Below, piece by piece: positions 52,919 through 61,880 of a DNA stretch of 64,000 bases. The position numbers and the translations under genes are program-made. The stretch's first letter is position 1; each line of letters opens with the position of its first letter. Source of the DNA: Neochlamydia sp. S13. Lineage in GTDB: Bacteria > Chlamydiota > Chlamydiia > Chlamydiales > Parachlamydiaceae. The notes below the pieces were generated by a model that had not been told where the DNA came from, did not search any database, and saw only the letters and a list, made by a program, of their open reading frames with translations. The stretch is taken from positions 682,001 to 746,000 of the forward strand of contig NZ_AP017977.1 of the NCBI RefSeq assembly GCF_000648235.2, written 5' to 3'.

Positions 52919-53254
52919 AGGCTTTCTTTAAAGGATTTATTGTTTCTTGCTGGAAAGCTCGTTAGCGATCAAAGTTAGTGAAGAAGGTTTACAAAAGCAG
53001 AGGAATATTTCAATTCAATTGTTGAAAACATTGTATTTTAAAATGTTATTATTGACAACCCTTTTATTTGGCTAGGCTTTGGGGAATGCGAGTGTTTAAG
53101 CCTGGCAAAAAAATTGATTTATTAAATGTTTTTTGTATAATCCTTTTTGTTGAACTATCTACCCCGACAGGGGGGGTAGGGACTAATTAAAATTTTAACA
53201 AAAGTGTAAACTTAAGTGACCATAGAAAAATTTCCTCTTTCCTCACAGGATTTG

Positions 53255-53443
53255 ATGATAGAATTTGCAGAGTTAATGACAGAGACTCTCTTAAAAAGAG
53301 ATGTACACCATGCCGACCCTTTTGAGGTTTACGCACATCGTTTAAGGAGTCATTTCTATAATTGCCCTGAAAGATTTAAACGGCATTTTGCGGAAGGCTA
53401 TTGCTTGTTAGTCAAGGAGCTTGAAAAAGAATCTATTCATTGA
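53255..53443 (+). CDS. Small hypothetical protein
   Basis: 62 residues from the ATG at 53255, with AGGA 5 bases upstream; a GTG at 53216 would give 75 residues but has no ribosome site. Sequence is charged and helical (MIEFAELMTETLLKRDVHHA, HRLRSHFYNCPERFKRHFAE). Its 3' end overlaps the converging apbE gene by 11 bases. About 80 bases upstream of the ATG the DNA has a G-run (53170-53176). Family not recognised; acceptance rests on composition and ribosome site. Confidence 0.5.
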   Translation: MIEFAELMTETLLKRDVHHADPFEVYAHRLRSHFYNCPERFKRHFAEGYCLLVKELEKESIH

Positions 53444-54497
53444 GATCTTCTCGGGAAACAATCCAAAACGCAATCTCTGGATAATCGTGGGTAATTTTAT
53501 CTGCCCATCGCTGAGCCTCTTCTTTAGAACGAAACATAAGGGCTGTAGTAGCTAATCCATCAGCTAGTGCGCACGAAGGGGCTAAAACACTTGCGCTAGC
53601 CACATTTTCCCTCGTTATAATAAGAGGTGTAAGATTAACAGGGTCAAGAATATGAAAATAGGTAGTAGTTTGATAAGCATTGTCGCCTTTCTTAGCTTTT
53701 ATCGCCCAGCTTTGAAAATAATCCCCACTTGTAGCAATCGCTTGATTGCGTAAATTTATCTTAGCGATAGCGTTTTCTGGATTAATATTTCCCAAACGGC
53801 TAATAAAAATATTCCAAGGTCTACCCTGAGGATGCTCCCCCATGGTCCTTATTTCTCCCCCCCATTCCACAAATAGATTCGTATAGCCTGCTTCATTAAG
53901 CCTATCAGTAAGTAAATCTACGCAATAGCCTTTAGCGATTCCTCCAAGGTCTAGTTGAATATCGTCTAAATCTTTATGAAATTTTCCGTGGCCAAAATGA
54001 ATTTTATTCCACCCTATTGTAGCAGCAACAGACAAGATGGCGCCTTCAGAAGGAATTTGTCCTTGCTCAAGATGTTTTTTCCATAGAGCTTGCAGAGGTT
54101 CTATGGTAGGGTCGAAGCGTCCTTCCGATAATAAAACTATCTTGCCTGTCAACTTTAATAATTGCTCAAGCTCGGTAGAGATGGATACTACAGTGCCTGC
54201 TTTTAATTGATTAAGGCAAGAAAGCTCTGAGAAAGGATTCCATTTATTATAAATATGGTTTACCTCTTCGAAAGTGTCTCGGATAATTTTAGAAACAAGG
54301 GCTTTTTCTGAGGCGCTCAACGGATGACCAATGAGAATACGATAGTTAATCGTCATCTCATTCCCGGAAAAGAGGGTCAATTTTTCATGGGTGGAATTTG
54401 AGCAAGAATAAAGCAAGAAAAAGAGGATAAAAAAATAGCTAAACGTATAATATTTCTTTAACTTATCCTTTGTATAACACCCCAATTCTATCTTCAT
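53433..54497 (-). CDS. apbE: FAD:protein FMN transferase (ApbE), lipoprotein
   Basis: 354 residues. ApbE attaches FMN from FAD to a threonine of target proteins, such as the NQR sodium pump subunits known in chlamydiae. It is probably a lipoprotein: a hydrophobic stretch (YTFSYFFILFFLLYSCSNS) with lipobox LLYSC near residue 32. Family motifs: DLGGIAKGYCVDLL, AIATSGDYFQSW, TYFHILDPVNLTPL (the conserved H-I-x-D-P) and ASCALADGLATTALM, matching the Mg2+/FAD site. Located 9 bases downstream of folD on the same strand, as in C. trachomatis (CT077-CT078). Confidence 0.94.
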   Translation of the reverse strand: MKIELGCYTKDKLKKYYTFSYFFILFFLLYSCSNSTHEKLTLFSGNEMTINYRILIGHPLSASEKALVSKIIRDTFEEVNHIYNKWNPFSELSCLNQLKAGTVVSISTELEQLLKLTGKIVLLSEGRFDPTIEPLQALWKKHLEQGQIPSEGAILSVAATIGWNKIHFGHGKFHKDLDDIQLDLGGIAKGYCVDLLTDRLNEAGYTNLFVEWGGEIRTMGEHPQGRPWNIFISRLGNINPENAIAKINLRNQAIATSGDYFQSWAIKAKKGDNAYQTTTYFHILDPVNLTPLIITRENVASASVLAPSCALADGLATTALMFRSKEEAQRWADKITHDYPEIAFWIVSREDLNE

Positions 54498-54506
54498 CTT
54501 AAGTAT

Positions 54507-55397
54507 TTATTGAGCCTTTTGAAGGTTCAAATCCAATCGCTTAGAGTAGCTCTTAAGAGTATTGCTTAATAACATAGCAATTGTCATAGGACCTACTCCT
54601 CCTGGTACAGGAGTAATATAGGCACACTTGTCTTTAATGTGATCAAAGTCTGCATCACCCACCAGTCTATATCCAGCAGGACGACTTAAATCGTTAATTT
54701 TATTTATTCCTACATCAATCACTGTTACCCCTTCTTTAATCATATCTGCTTTAAGAAATAAAGGTTGTCCCATCGCTAAGATAATAATGTCAGCTTGAGA
54801 GGTTAAGCTATCTATCTTTTTAGTCTTACTATGGGCGATGGTAACAGTGGCATTGCCTTCAGGGTTATTTTGCATTAACATAGCCGCCATAGGCTTCCCT
54901 ACAATATTGCTGCGGCCAGCAATTAACACGTGGCGGCCAGCTACTTCTATCTGGGATCGGGCTAGGAGGGCACGAATGCCTAGCGGTGTGCAGGGGAAAA
55001 ATCCATCCGTTTCTCCCATTAACATTTTGCCTACGTTAAAAGGATGAAATCCATCGACATCTTTTTCTGGTAAGATGGCTAAATTAACAAGCGATGGGTT
55101 AATGTGAGGCGGCAAAGGTAATTGCACAAGGATGCCATCTACTGTGGAATTTAAATTAAGAGCATGGATCTTGTCGAGGAGCTCTTTTTCTGATAAGGAG
55201 GAAGGTAGATGGATTTTTAAGGATAAAATTCCTACATTTTTGCAAGCTTGGGTTTTCCGTTGCACGTAAATTTGAGAGGCTGGATGGTCGCCAACAATAA
55301 TAACAGCTAAGCATGGCGGACGGCCATGCATATTTAAAAGAGTAGCTTTTATCTCTTCCTCAATTTCTTGAGCAATTTTTTTTCCATTGATGATCAT
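54507..55397 (-). CDS. folD: Methylenetetrahydrofolate dehydrogenase/cyclohydrolase
   Basis: 296 residues, the standard bifunctional FolD that interconverts 5,10-methylene-, methenyl- and 10-formyl-THF using NADP. Motifs: catalytic YVQRKTQACKNVGI (Tyr...Lys), VQLPLPPHIN, DGFHPFNVGKM, PCTPLGI, Rossmann block GRSNIVGKPMAAMLM, TVIDVGINK and PVPGGVGPMTIAMLL. It is the first gene of a folD-apbE pair. It supplies one-carbon units for purines and fMet in the cytosol. Confidence 0.97.
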   Translation of the reverse strand: MIINGKKIAQEIEEEIKATLLNMHGRPPCLAVIIVGDHPASQIYVQRKTQACKNVGILSLKIHLPSSLSEKELLDKIHALNLNSTVDGILVQLPLPPHINPSLVNLAILPEKDVDGFHPFNVGKMLMGETDGFFPCTPLGIRALLARSQIEVAGRHVLIAGRSNIVGKPMAAMLMQNNPEGNATVTIAHSKTKKIDSLTSQADIIILAMGQPLFLKADMIKEGVTVIDVGINKINDLSRPAGYRLVGDADFDHIKDKCAYITPVPGGVGPMTIAMLLSNTLKSYSKRLDLNLQKAQ

Positions 55398-56211
55398 AGC
55401 GAGAATTTAACTGTCTTGTTCTATAATTCCAATCAAAATATTAGGAGCTAGGCTTTAAGGTGCAGGTAAAGAAAACTTTACAACTATTATAAGTAAAGAA
55501 AGAAAAATTGCTTAAAGCATTTTTCATGTCTTTTATGCTTATATAGGAGGGGCTTAGCATAACCCATTTTTACATTTAATCCAACTTTTGCTTCTATTTT
55601 TCTAACGAGGCTTAAAAGCCATCACTCTTTTATGAATTAGATTAAATAAAGAGAAAACCCCCTAGAATGTTCTTCTTTTCTGCTTTACTCTAGCCTTTTT
55701 GAAAGAATGAGCCTTGGATAAATAAAAGGAATAAGTTTGCCTAGCTTCTCTATAAGCTAAATGTTTTTTGAAGTTGATTTTAGTGAAATTTAGCTCTTTT
55801 TATGAAAGAGGGAGGAGATGAACTAGCTACGAATTAAAAGATAAAGAGTGAAGGAGAAAAAAATTAAGGGAATTTTTTTTAAGATAAATATCTCTTTAGT
55901 AGCTTAAAATAGGGGTGAGCAATTTTATTATGGAATCCTCTACTATAAAAACTAGGCTTGGCCGCAGAGAAAGAACTGTGGGGGAAGTTAAGTTTGTTAG
56001 CACCGAGATAGCTTTTTGAAAGCATAAAAGCCAAAGCTTTAGAAAAGTTAGGAAAATTTACGGTAAGAGTATTTTTACTAAAGGAATCCTTGCTTTCTAG
56101 AAAAAAAAGCTTTAGAAAAGCAAAAGAGTGCAAAAAAATAATAGTATATTGTAACGTGGATTTACAACTTTGGAAAAATTGTTGATTACAAGAACCTTTT
56201 TAGGAGGAAAT
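55398..56211. other. 814-base stretch without a convincing gene
   Basis: A minus-strand frame of 84 codons (55879-56133) is open but lacks a ribosome site and resembles no known family. AT-rich sequence with multiple stops elsewhere. The end of the region contains the ribosome site AGGAGGA for the next gene. Confidence 0.35.
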
Positions 56212-56760
56212 ATGTATAAATCGGTCCTCAAGACCTGGATAGCGCCATTCTTAGGATTGGGTGCTCTACTTTCTACTCATGCTTTTGCACAAAATGCTCC
56301 TTTACAAACGCCGCCCAGTACTCCTGTTGGGTTGAATGATGAATGCTCTAAGGAATTACTTATTTCCTATTTTCCTAAAGTATTTGTGCTAGAGACTTTA
56401 AAAAAGTATAACGTCCCTCCAGATAAGTGGGAGGCAATTGCTAGTGAACTTGCTCAGAAAGATAAGCAAGTCATCAAAACTGTGGAGGAAAAAGCAGCTA
56501 AATTAGACCCAAACCCTCTTAAAGACCCTCAACAGCGCCAAGCTGCCGTGAGGTTATTTAGAGAAACTTTGACAGATTTATTTGCTTTGACCATGAAAGC
56601 CCATGGAATAAAGGATGGAAAGCAAATCACCGATATGCTGAATGATATTCAACAACAAAAAGCTAAACGTTTTGCTATGTGTATGCAAAAAGTCTCATCC
56701 GAAGACTCTAAAGGCGAAAGCAAAGCTGAAAATTCAGCCACTTTAGGAGAGAAGAATTAA
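56212..56760 (+). CDS. Secreted (periplasmic) helical hypothetical protein
   Basis: 182 residues from the ATG at 56212, chosen because TAGGAGGA lies 4-5 bases before it and the protein then opens with a clean signal peptide (MYKSVLKTWIAPFLGLGALL, cleavage likely after AFA near residue 28). The mature part begins with a Pro-rich segment (QNAPLQTPPSTPVG) followed by helices (LETLKKYNVPPDKWEAIASE, FRETLTDLFALTMKAHGI) and a charged tail. Two cysteines (ECSKELL, AMCMQKV) could form a disulfide. No known family recognised. A strong terminator follows, so it is transcribed alone or as the last gene. Confidence 0.7.
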   Translation: MYKSVLKTWIAPFLGLGALLSTHAFAQNAPLQTPPSTPVGLNDECSKELLISYFPKVFVLETLKKYNVPPDKWEAIASELAQKDKQVIKTVEEKAAKLDPNPLKDPQQRQAAVRLFRETLTDLFALTMKAHGIKDGKQITDMLNDIQQQKAKRFAMCMQKVSSEDSKGESKAENSATLGEKN

Positions 56761-56765
56761 CTTTT

Positions 56766-56806
56766 ATAAGAGGAGAAAAAAACTAATCTCCTCTTATTTT
56801 TTTATT
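56766..56806 (+). terminator. Rho-independent terminator
   Basis: ATAAGAGGAGA (56766-56776) pairs perfectly with TCTCCTCTTAT (56787-56797), an 11-bp stem with a 10-base A-rich loop, followed directly by a T-run (56798-56803). It begins five bases after the stop codon of the secreted protein gene. Confidence 0.92.
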
Positions 56807-56913
56807 CACTCGGTAAAGAGTAGAAGTTTTATTTTCGTTTAGAAAGGACAACCTTTAGGAAGGAAGAAAAACCGTCTAAAAATTTTAAAGCCTTATTGCC
56901 TTAACCATAAATA

Positions 56914-57078
56914 GTAAGCGGTCACGGGGTATGCCCAGCTTTAGACGCGATTCTGCGGGGATCTGCAATGTCAAAAATGCTCGCTAATAGCTGTTTTTTC
57001 TATTTACTGCCCTTTTTGATTTATAGTAAGCCCTTAGCATTAATGCCTTAAGTAGAGATACCCCCCGTGACCGCTTAC
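56914..57078. mobile_element. 165-bp IS66-type MITE with 8-bp target duplication
   Basis: The left end reads GTAAGCGGTCACGGGG+TAT (from 56914) and the right end, reverse-complemented from 57078, reads GTAAGCGGTCACGGGGGGTAT: 16 bp identical, then a 2-base gap. Directly outside lie identical octamers CATAAATA (56906-56913 and 57079-57086), a target-site duplication. IS66-family elements have ends starting GTAA and make 8-bp duplications, so this is most likely a non-autonomous IS66 derivative. There is no coding capacity inside. Confidence 0.85.
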
Positions 57079-57119
57079 CATAAATAGAAAAGTTAGAGAC
57101 AATCCTTTGTTTTCATAAG

Positions 57120-57247
57120 CCATGCTCTTTAAAGAAGCTAAGTCTATAGAATCTAAAAGATTTAACCTCGCAAAGTTGGCTTTTTGTCCAAAAGCATGAT
57201 TTTCATGGCGTATAAGTTTGCATGAAAGGCTGCTCAAAAAGTATATA
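57120..57247. repeat. Diverged copy of the ~115-bp element seen at 25.4-26.0 kb
   Basis: Contains GCTCTTTAAAGAAGCTAAGT then CTATAG at the left, and TTGCATGAAAGGCTGCTCAA then AAAGTATAT at the right. These correspond in order to the left and right blocks of the elements at 25715 and 25902. It lies just beside the IS66-type MITE. Ends are degenerate. Confidence 0.4.
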
Positions 57248-57284
57248 ACTTCTTTGCTATCCTAGAAGCTTTATTATAAAAGGA

Positions 57285-58568
57285 TTATTTGTTTTTTTTA
57301 ATAATTCTTAGCTTGTCGAAATAGCTTTGCCTCTTTTTCATTTCACGTTCAAAACCTCGCTCCACAGGACGGTAAAATTTCCTAGGCGGTAATTCTTCTG
57401 GAAAATAATTTTGTCCTGAGAAAGCATGTTCTAGCTCGTGATCATACATATAATCTTTTCCATATCCCATTTGTTTCATTAGAGGAGTCGATGCATTAAG
57501 AATAATGGGAGGGGGGTCCATGTGAGTTGTTTGCGCAGCTAATTGCTTGGCTTCTTCATAAGCTTTGTAAAGAGCATTGCTTTTTGGGGCTAGAGCAAGA
57601 TAAACGACAGCTTGAGCTAAAGCCAGCTCTCCTTCAGGAGAGCCTAACATTTCATAAGTATCGCGTGCTGCGATACATAAAGGTAAAGCTTGCGGGTCTG
57701 CTAATCCTATATCTTCACTAGCCATTCTGATAATTCTGCGTGCTAAAAACAAAGGATCTTCCTTACCCTCTAGCATACGCGCCAACCAGTATAAAGCTGC
57801 GTCAGGATCAGAGCCTCTTACCGCTTTATGAAGAGCCGATATTAACTGATAATGCTGATCGCCTTGCCTATCATAACGAGCAGTACGTTGCTGTAAGTAT
57901 GTTTGTAAAGTATCTGCATCTAAAACAATATTTTCATTAACACCTTGGAGATTTTCAATTAGATTGAGGAGGAAACGGCCATCCCCTTGAGCTGATAAAA
58001 TTAAAAGCTGGCGGGCTTCGTCGGTAAGAGGTAATACTTTTTTTCGAGCTTCATAGCGTTGTAATAAATGATGTAAAGATTTCTCATTTAAAGGCTGAAG
58101 CGATAACACCCGCAGCCGCGAAAGCAGAGCAGTATTAAGATGAAAAGAGGGATTTTCTGCAGTTGCCCCGATTAAAACAATGGTTCCCTTTTCCACGTAG
58201 GGTAAAAAAGCATCTTGCTGAGCTTTATTAAAGCGATGAATCTCATCTACAAATAAAACAGCTCTTTGATGGAGTAGGGGAGTGTTTTCTATCTCTTCTA
58301 TAAGCTTTTTGAGGTCAGTGATGCCATTAAAGATAGCGCTCATTGAATAAAAAGGGATATTAAAAGCTTTTGCATATAGCCTGGCGATAGATGTTTTCCC
58401 ACATCCAGGCGGCCCCCAAAGAATAATAGATAATGGTCTGCCTGCAGAAATAATTTTTGTTATAAAGCCTTCTGGTCCTATCAGATGTTCCTGCCCTACG
58501 ATTTCTTCGATAGATGCAGGACGCATCTGTTCAGCAAGAGGAGCTATAGGCGATTTTGGAGTGATCAT
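57285..58568 (-). CDS. rarA: Replication-associated recombination protein A (RarA/MgsA AAA+ ATPase)
   Basis: 427 residues. '[20 protein letters not shown]' is the family's opening block. Walker A is [18 protein letters not shown] (residues about 52-69) and Walker B is [20 protein letters not shown]. Sensor block: [20 protein letters not shown]. The C-terminal clamp-loader-like domains end with [20 protein letters not shown] and [14 protein letters not shown], as in other RarA. It acts at stalled replication forks. Its start overlaps the 3' end of the ferredoxin gene by 38 bases. No Shine-Dalgarno is visible, consistent with translational coupling. Confidence 0.95.
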   Translation of the reverse strand: MITPKSPIAPLAEQMRPASIEEIVGQEHLIGPEGFITKIISAGRPLSIILWGPPGCGKTSIARLYAKAFNIPFYSMSAIFNGITDLKKLIEEIENTPLLHQRAVLFVDEIHRFNKAQQDAFLPYVEKGTIVLIGATAENPSFHLNTALLSRLRVLSLQPLNEKSLHHLLQRYEARKKVLPLTDEARQLLILSAQGDGRFLLNLIENLQGVNENIVLDADTLQTYLQQRTARYDRQGDQHYQLISALHKAVRGSDPDAALYWLARMLEGKEDPLFLARRIIRMASEDIGLADPQALPLCIAARDTYEMLGSPEGELALAQAVVYLALAPKSNALYKAYEEAKQLAAQTTHMDPPPIILNASTPLMKQMGYGKDYMYDHELEHAFSGQNYFPEELPPRKFYRPVERGFEREMKKRQSYFDKLRIIKKNK

Positions 58569-58908
58569 AAAGAATATATTCTTTTACCGGCTTACCACCG
58601 ATAAGATGTTGTTGAAGGATAATCTCTAGAACTTCGGGGGTACAGGAATGATACCAAATTCCATCAGGATAGATGACAGCAACAGGGCCTTTTTGACAAA
58701 TTCTTAAGCAGCTTACTTTTGTTCTATAGATGCCTCCTGCGCCGGTCAAATTCAGTTCTTGAAGCCTTTGCTTTAAATATTGCCAAGAAGCATAGGCCGT
58801 ATCTGAGCTAGAGCAGCGCGGATTTGCTTGGTCGCTACACAAAAAGATATGGCGTTTAAGGGTGTCAACCCCACATTTTATTAACCTTTCGTTAAGATTT
58901 TGTTGCAT
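58531..58908 (-). CDS. Thioredoxin-like [2Fe-2S] ferredoxin
   Basis: 125 residues. Four cysteines, Cys24, Cys32, Cys67 and Cys71, in [13 protein letters not shown] and [20 protein letters not shown], match the (2Fe-2S) ferredoxin family with a thioredoxin fold (C-x(7-12)-C ... C-x3-C). '[19 protein letters not shown]' is the conserved C-terminal block. Such proteins carry electrons in the cytosol; the partner enzyme is unknown. It starts one base after the stop of the MreD-like gene and overlaps rarA, so the three genes are probably one transcript. Confidence 0.85.
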   Translation of the reverse strand: MQQNLNERLIKCGVDTLKRHIFLCSDQANPRCSSSDTAYASWQYLKQRLQELNLTGAGGIYRTKVSCLRICQKGPVAVIYPDGIWYHSCTPEVLEIILQQHLIGGKPVKEYILYDHSKIAYSSSC

Positions 58909-58909
58909 A

Positions 58910-59413
58910 TTAGATATACCTTTGTCGGGATTTTTTTTTTAAGCTTAAAGGAAGGAGGATAAAATATAGAAAAGCAAAAAGAGCATCGCCTAAAGGCATT
59001 ACAAAAAGATCGGAAACTATCCATCGTATGCCTACAGAAAGAGGCGCTCCCAATATATAAAGGAAAATAACTTGGAAGAAAGTTATAGTAAAGGAAAAAA
59101 GGAAGGTCATGAGGGGTAGCGTACTTAGATGATCGGCAAAAAAATGACGTTTTTGAGGATAAATCACAGCAGCTCCCAGGGTATAGTTGCCAGCATAGAA
59201 ACCGAAAGGAGGCTGTACCGACAGTAAATCGAGGAGGAATCCACAAAAAAATGCATACCACAGGCAGCGAGAGAAGGATTTTTGATAAAATGAAACAATA
59301 AGAAAAGGCACCAAGAACATAAGCCGGATACTAGGAGCTATAGCTGGCATGCCAAGGGTAAGTACTAAGCCGCTAAAGAAGGTAAGGAATAGATTTTTTC
59401 TACTTAAATGCAT
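58910..59413 (-). CDS. MreD-like integral membrane protein
   Basis: 167 residues with four to five hydrophobic segments ([85 protein letters not shown]). The pattern '[20 protein letters not shown]' then [19 protein letters not shown] resembles the DLL.G.P.G....... block of MreD, the rod-complex membrane protein, and the length fits. Sequence identity to MreD is weak by eye, so I call it MreD-like only. It is followed one base later by the ferredoxin gene. Confidence 0.5.
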   Translation of the reverse strand: MHLSRKNLFLTFFSGLVLTLGMPAIAPSIRLMFLVPFLIVSFYQKSFSRCLWYAFFCGFLLDLLSVQPPFGFYAGNYTLGAAVIYPQKRHFFADHLSTLPLMTFLFSFTITFFQVIFLYILGAPLSVGIRWIVSDLFVMPLGDALFAFLYFILLPLSLKKKSRQRYI

Positions 59414-59578
59414 AAAAAATTTATAAAACTTTAAAAGGCTGCTTAGAGGAGATCTATAGTTTTCTCTGAAAAAAGAGGTTGTTTTCTGGGGTTATAGCCA
59501 CCATGTAGCCTCTTTTCCTATAAATCCTAGTATTTTTCTAGCTACCTTTGATCCTATATTTAAAAAGTGTACCAAAAA

Positions 59579-60286
59579 TTAATAAGCTCCTCTGGGGAAG
59601 CATACAATGGGGATAGTTTTAGCAATGATTTTTATATCGAGAAGTAAAGATTGGGATTCTATGTATTGCTCATCGAGTTTAATACGATTAGCATAGCTAA
59701 TGTCACTGCGTCCTGAGACTTGCCATAAACCCGTTACGCCTGGACGTACAGACAAGATTTTTGTAGCCTTATACCCTAAATGTCGAACCACTTCGTATTG
59801 AACGACCGGCCTAGGGCCTACCACACTAAGATCTCCTTTCAAAACATTTACAAATTGAGGAAATTCATCAAGAGAAGTCTTTCTAAGAAATTTGCCTATT
59901 GGCGTCACTCGTGGATCATTTTTTAGTTTATGAGCATTAGCCCATTCCCTTTTTAATTCCAAGGAACTCTCTAAAATTTCATCCAGCCTTGCATCGGCAT
60001 CAGGATACATGGTTCGAAATTTATAGCAGCGAAAAGGCTTGCCACCTCGGCCTATTCTCTCCTGAGAATAAATGATTTTACCTTTAGAAGAAAAATAGAC
60101 GGAAACAGCGACTATTGCCAACACGGGCAAGGTAATAATAAGCACGCAAAGGCTAAAAATAATATCAAACAAGCGTTTAGTTGGATTACGTTTGACCGTT
60201 AAACCCAGAGAAGGGGAGAATCTAAGGGCTGTAGATTCTTGCATCCATTGAGGGGAATTATCCATAATTTTTTGCTTGCCAACCAT
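59579..60286 (-). CDS. Polyprenyl-phosphate sugar-1-phosphate transferase (bacterial sugar transferase family)
   Basis: 235 residues, the minimal (membrane re-entrant) form of the family. A hydrophobic helix is near residues 38-66 (RLFDIIFSLCVLIITLPVLA). Conserved blocks: CYKFRTMYPDADARLDE, 'NDPRVTPIGKFLRKTSLDEF' then PQFVNVLKGDLSVVGPRPVV, and SVRPGVTGLWQVSGRSDISY. These enzymes move a sugar phosphate from a UDP-sugar to undecaprenyl phosphate, the first step of exopolysaccharide or O-antigen assembly. Finding one here suggests surface glycan synthesis; UDP-glucose dehydrogenase lies 1.6 kb away. The sugar used cannot be told from sequence. Confidence 0.9.
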   Translation of the reverse strand: MVGKQKIMDNSPQWMQESTALRFSPSLGLTVKRNPTKRLFDIIFSLCVLIITLPVLAIVAVSVYFSSKGKIIYSQERIGRGGKPFRCYKFRTMYPDADARLDEILESSLELKREWANAHKLKNDPRVTPIGKFLRKTSLDEFPQFVNVLKGDLSVVGPRPVVQYEVVRHLGYKATKILSVRPGVTGLWQVSGRSDISYANRIKLDEQYIESQSLLLDIKIIAKTIPIVCFPRGAY

Positions 60287-60954
60287 TTTGTATCTTTATA
60301 CAAATATTTTCTTTATATAGGTAATGCTAACCGACTAGAATTTCTTAGATAGCATCCAAAGTAATTTTTAGGCAAATAAAAAAAATAATAAACTTATCGT
60401 AGATATTTGCCTGTTTGTTTGTAAAATTTAAAAAAGTTAAAGTTTTTGAACTTAATAAAGCTAGGTAATATTAATCATTTTTAAAATAATAAACTTTTTT
60501 GCCCCCATCCCGCTTTAAGTAAAAGTTTTACGATTTTTGGGAGCAATAACAGTTTTCACTCCACCACCCTATAAAAGGCATAAAAGCTTTATTTCCTAAT
60601 ATTGCTTTAAAAAATCTTGGCATCAGGCTGTATAATTATACGCTTTTAGGCAGTTTTTTAAGCAATCATATACTTGCTAAGAATCTCTTTTTAGGAGAAA
60701 GGAGCTGTCAGGAAGGCGATTCCTTTTTTGGATTTTATTGAGATAGACTCTTAAAATGGCATTATTAGATAGGGGAATAGATCAGATGCTTAAGAGATAA
60801 GGGTAACAAAAAATAAAGGATGCGAAAAATACACCTTCTTCTCTTTCTCTAATCGTTAATTAAGCTACTTAGTCTATCGCTTACCTACTAAAGCTAGGAG
60901 AGGTTGCCCTTTTATTAAAGTTATCTGTTATAGCACTTTGTTCTCGATTATCTA
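60287..60954. other. 668-base gap with one inverted copy of the small element
   Basis: No believable frame on either strand. From 60638 the plus strand reads ATACGCTTTTAGGCAGTTTT followed by TTAAGCAATCATATACTT, matching the reverse complement of the end of the element at 25715-25828, so a copy in the opposite orientation begins there; its other end is unclear. The rest is AT-rich and unassigned. Confidence 0.4.
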
Positions 60955-61860
60955 TCAACAATTTCGATGGACCAATAAATCGGCAAGAGAGACGAGCAAA
61001 GCTGTATCATACGGTAACTTTTTCAGCTGCTCCATAGCTGCCTGATAATATTCAAAGGCTAATTCTTGAGCTTCGGATAGCCCCAATAAAGTAGCGTAGG
61101 TAGTTTTATGATTTTTTATATCTGAGTTTTTGTTAGAAGTCACATCTAGCACATCATCGATGATTTGAAAAGCAAGCCCTATCTTTTGACCAAATGATTT
61201 TAAAATTTCCCGATCTGCTGGGCTGCCATTTGCTATGATAACCCCACATTCAATACAGGCAGTGATGAGGGCCCCTGTTTTACGTCGATGAACATCTTGT
61301 AGAAAATGAAGGTCGATAGCCTTCTGTTGGGACTCGATATCCATGATTTGTCCGCCAATCATTCCCTCTGCACCCGCGTTTTTGGCTATAACATTTACCA
61401 ATTCTATTTTTTGATGAGCTTGAAGGCTGGTTCCATTTGCAATAATCTCGAAAGCATAAGTAAGTAAATAATCACCCGTTAAAACAGCATGTCCTTCGGT
61501 AAAAGCTTTATGTAACGAAGGTTTTCCACGTCTAAAATCATCATTATCCATGCAGGGTAGATCATCATGGATTAAAGAATAAGTATGGATCATTTCTAAG
61601 GCACAAGCTGGATCCAATGCTAAATCTTCTGAGCCTCCTAAAACCGTAGCGGTAGCTAATACCAGAAGAGGACGTATACGTTTGCCGCCAGCAAGTAGGG
61701 AATAACGGGTAGCCTCTAAAAGGTTAAAATAAGCCGTATCTTTTCCTGCAGTCAGTTCAGCAAGCCGTTTTTCTATGCTTTTGCATCTATCGTGGAGATA
61801 GCCGTGGATGTTGGGTTGTACGTTTTTCATATTCATTGGCTTAATTTCTTGCCGATTCAC
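60955..61860 (-). CDS. ispA: Polyprenyl synthetase (farnesyl/geranylgeranyl diphosphate synthase)
   Basis: 301 residues. First aspartate-rich motif DDLPCMDND near residue 95 with FRRGKPSLHKAF after it, and second motif IIDDVLDVTS near residue 232. GGKRIRPLLVLATATVLGG and EMIHTYSLIHDDLPCMDNDD are also typical. The enzyme condenses isopentenyl diphosphate with allylic diphosphates to give C15 or C20 chains for undecaprenol and quinones. It starts 20 bases after the ugd stop on the same strand. The four-residue insert in the first motif (DDxxxxD) places it with bacterial IspA-type enzymes. Confidence 0.92.
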   Translation of the reverse strand: MNRQEIKPMNMKNVQPNIHGYLHDRCKSIEKRLAELTAGKDTAYFNLLEATRYSLLAGGKRIRPLLVLATATVLGGSEDLALDPACALEMIHTYSLIHDDLPCMDNDDFRRGKPSLHKAFTEGHAVLTGDYLLTYAFEIIANGTSLQAHQKIELVNVIAKNAGAEGMIGGQIMDIESQQKAIDLHFLQDVHRRKTGALITACIECGVIIANGSPADREILKSFGQKIGLAFQIIDDVLDVTSNKNSDIKNHKTTYATLLGLSEAQELAFEYYQAAMEQLKKLPYDTALLVSLADLLVHRNC

Positions 61861-61880
61861 TGTCTTATAAATAAAGCTTT

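Noticed and set aside
53165..53180. G-rich run as a possible quadruplex or phase-variable tract
   Set aside because: A single seven-G run outside any coding region and not near a clear promoter; nothing supports a switch.
55879..56133. 84-codon minus-strand frame upstream of the secreted protein
   Set aside because: No ribosome site or family match; faint resemblance to the frame at 25955 is too weak to use.
57040..57237. 65-codon minus-strand frame
   Set aside because: Spans the right end of the IS66-type MITE and the neighbouring repeat; explained by those elements.
58881..59261. 126-codon minus-strand frame
   Set aside because: Out-of-frame shadow of the MreD-like gene on the same strand.
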